From contig CAMPJU010000073.1 in NCBI GenBank assembly GCA_946886995.1, positions 1 through 6,676 on the forward strand: a stretch of 6,676 nucleotides of DNA. Reading direction: 5' to 3'. A program made the position numbers and the translations under genes. This document shows positions 5,326-6,676 of the stretch, piece after piece. The stretch is from an uncultured Lysobacteraceae bacterium (GTDB taxonomy: Bacteria > Pseudomonadota > Gammaproteobacteria > Xanthomonadales > Xanthomonadaceae). Each line of letters starts with the position of its first letter. The stretch's first letter is position 1. A model generated the notes under the pieces. It worked only from the letters and a program-made list of their open reading frames with translations. It did not search any database and was not told the origin of the DNA.

Positions 5326-6194
5326 CGTTGCGGCCCCGCGAAACCAGGCTCGCCATCGAGGGCGGCGAACTGGCGGCCCTGCGGATGGGTGACCGCGATG
5401 GCACCCCGGTGCTGGCGTTGCATGGATGGCTCGACAACGCGGCCAGCTTCGTCCCGCTGGCCGACCACCTGCCGGGCGTCGACCTGGTCGCGCTCGACCT
5501 GCCCGGGCACGGCGCGTCGATGCACCTGCCTGCCGGGGCGGAGTACTCGCTGGCCGGGACGGTGCTCGCGGTGCTCGACGCGGCCGACGCACTGGGCTGG
5601 ACGCAATTCACCGTGTTGGGCCACTCGATGGGCGCCTCGGTCGGCTGCCTGGTCGCGGCCGCCGCGCCCGATCGCGTGCGACGCCTGGTCGCCATCGAGG
5701 CGCTCGGCGCACTCGCGGACGCCGAAGACCACACCGCCGGACGCCTGCGCGACGCGCTCGCGGCAAGGCGCGCGCTGCGCGGGAAGCGGTTGCGCGTGTT
5801 CCCGGATGTCGATGCGGCGGTCCGCGCACGCATGCAGGCCAATGCCCTGGACGAGCCGGTGGCGCGGCTGCTCGTCGAACGAGGACTGCGTGCAGTGGAT
5901 GGCGGGCACGCCTGGTCAAGCGACCCCAGGCTGACGGTCAGCACGCCGACGCGGATGACCGAGGGCCAGGTCCGCGACGTGTTGCGCAGCCTTGCCTGCC
6001 CGGTGCTTGCGATCTATGCCGAGCCGGCCCAGCCCTACTTCCCCGAACCGCTGCGCAGCGAGCGGGCCGCGGTGCCGCGCGACATCCGGCTGGTGCGCCT
6101 GGCCGGCGGCCACCACCTGCACATGGATCAGTCCGCCGCGGTCGGCGGGGTGATCGGCGACTTCCTGGCGGCGACTACCGCGAGACCCGCGTGA
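5322..6194 (+). CDS. Alpha/beta-fold serine hydrolase (SERHL-like)
   Basis: This 290-residue protein has a complete alpha/beta-hydrolase layout: an N-terminal strand pair, the oxyanion-side motif LALHGWLDNAASF (HGW at 34-36), DLPGHGAS (59-66), the nucleophile elbow GHSMG with Ser102, and a C-terminal GGHHLHMD in which His264 is the probable catalytic base. The RLTVSTPTRMTEGQV block and the DNAASF motif recall the serine hydrolase-like (SERHL) group, whose natural substrates are unknown. The catalytic acid cannot be assigned with confidence by eye. No signal peptide is present, so it is presumably cytoplasmic. Translation probably starts at GTG 5322, which overlaps the hemH stop as GTGA, with GAGG upstream. 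The frame is open well before that point, but only as a shadow of hemH. Its 3' end overlaps the convergent lipoprotein gene by 20 bp. A role in haem metabolism is not implied beyond co-expression. Confidence 0.88.
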   Translation: MTLRPRETRLAIEGGELAALRMGDRDGTPVLALHGWLDNAASFVPLADHLPGVDLVALDLPGHGASMHLPAGAEYSLAGTVLAVLDAADALGWTQFTVLGHSMGASVGCLVAAAAPDRVRRLVAIEALGALADAEDHTAGRLRDALAARRALRGKRLRVFPDVDAAVRARMQANALDEPVARLLVERGLRAVDGGHAWSSDPRLTVSTPTRMTEGQVRDVLRSLACPVLAIYAEPAQPYFPEPLRSERAAVPRDIRLVRLAGGHHLHMDQSAAVGGVIGDFLAATTARPA

Positions 6195-6676
6195 GCTGAA
6201 GTCCCATGGTCGTCGCGCCTTCGCCGCGGGCGAGCGAGAGCACCGCGGCGCGGTCCGCCTTTTCGTAGCTCATCAGGCCGTTCTCGTTGTTCTCGAGCGC
6301 GGCCATCGTCTCGGTCCAGCCGTGCCCCGCCATCGCGGCGCGTGCAGCGGCATACAGCGCGGGCACGTCCTCCTGGACCGCCAGCGCGATGAACAGGTCC
6401 TGGTCCATCGCCAGGGTGCTCTCGACGACGTAGTCGCCCGGGAGGTAGACGTCGTCGGGGAAGTCCCGCGGCAGCGCGGCAGCGTCGCCGCCGGTGATCG
6501 TCACTTGCCCCTGCTCCGTGCGGTACGAGACGGTTCCACCGTCGTCGTCGATCTCGACGTCGCCTGCACCGGCGGCCACCAGCGCGGCTTCGGCCGCGGC
6601 TTCACCGGCGCTCTCGCCGCAGGCGACGAGCGACAACGCGACAACGGCGGCAGCGGCCAGCAGGCCGGCCCGGACG
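6175..6676 (-). CDS. Uncharacterised lipoprotein, N terminus beyond right edge
   Basis: The window holds 166 codons of a gene whose start lies to the right of base 6676. The in-window N terminus reads VRAGLLAAAAVVALSLVACGES: an Arg, a hydrophobic stretch and a good lipobox LVAC, so the Cys at 6619-6621 should be lipidated by Lgt after export and become residue 1 of the mature protein. The TTG at 6636 lies inside the signal peptide and is not the real start. After an Ala/Glu-rich linker come EIDDDGGTVSYRTEQGQVTI, LPRDFPDDVYLPGDYVV and YAAARAAMAGHGW, then a basic/acidic segment and LQLTRVSR. The pattern of a DFPxDVxLP block followed by a helix ending in GW recurs in many small bacterial lipoproteins of unknown role. 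No catalytic motif is visible. The gene converges on the hydrolase with a 20-bp overlap at the 3' ends. Confidence 0.8.
   Translation of the reverse strand, partial: VRAGLLAAAAVVALSLVACGESAGEAAAEAALVAAGAGDVEIDDDGGTVSYRTEQGQVTITGGDAAALPRDFPDDVYLPGDYVVESTLAMDQDLFIALAVQEDVPALYAAARAAMAGHGWTETMAALENNENGLMSYEKADRAAVLSLARGEGATTMGLQLTRVSR

Noticed and set aside
6634..6636. TTG as the start of the lipoprotein gene
   Set aside because: It falls inside the hydrophobic core of the signal peptide. The frame continues to the window edge with an Arg and more hydrophobic residues, so the real start lies outside.

Overview
This 6.7-kb window of GC-rich DNA (roughly 70% by eye) reads as an ordinary, densely packed chromosomal segment of a gammaproteobacterium, most likely of the Xanthomonadaceae/Lysobacteraceae (Lysobacter, Luteimonas or Xanthomonas relatives). 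This rests on base composition, on a proteobacterial-type GlyQ and TatABC, and on my recollection of similar HemH and SYLF proteins in that family. No database search was possible. I see no mobile element, CRISPR array, tRNA or rRNA, and no abrupt change in composition.

Layout from left to right. (1) The 5' end of glyQ (glycyl-tRNA synthetase alpha chain) runs leftward off the edge. (2) Divergent from it, a two-gene rightward unit encodes a stand-alone class I glutamine amidotransferase and a polytopic membrane protein of the BPSS1780 type, 11 bp apart. (3) Convergent to that unit is a leftward tatA-tatB-tatC operon for twin-arginine protein export. The tatC and membrane-protein stop codons share one CTAG. 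(4) Upstream of tatA on the same strand lies a gene for a secreted SYLF-domain (Ysc84-like) protein. (5) Divergent from it is a rightward pair, hemH (ferrochelatase) and an alpha/beta hydrolase, coupled by a GTGA overlap. (6) A leftward lipoprotein gene, cut by the right edge, overlaps the 3' end of the hydrolase gene by 20 bp.

Functionally this is mostly housekeeping: translation (GlyQ), last step of haem synthesis (HemH) and folded-protein export (TatABC). Four proteins have only family-level assignments: the amidotransferase, the BPSS1780-type membrane protein, the SYLF protein and the hydrolase. The lipoprotein is recognisable only by its export signal and a general sequence pattern. The points most worth a second look are the compact gene junctions, the tatA-tatB intercistronic stem, the repeat-bearing SYLF tail and the uncharacterised lipoprotein. 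I found no convincing evidence for a previously undescribed system.
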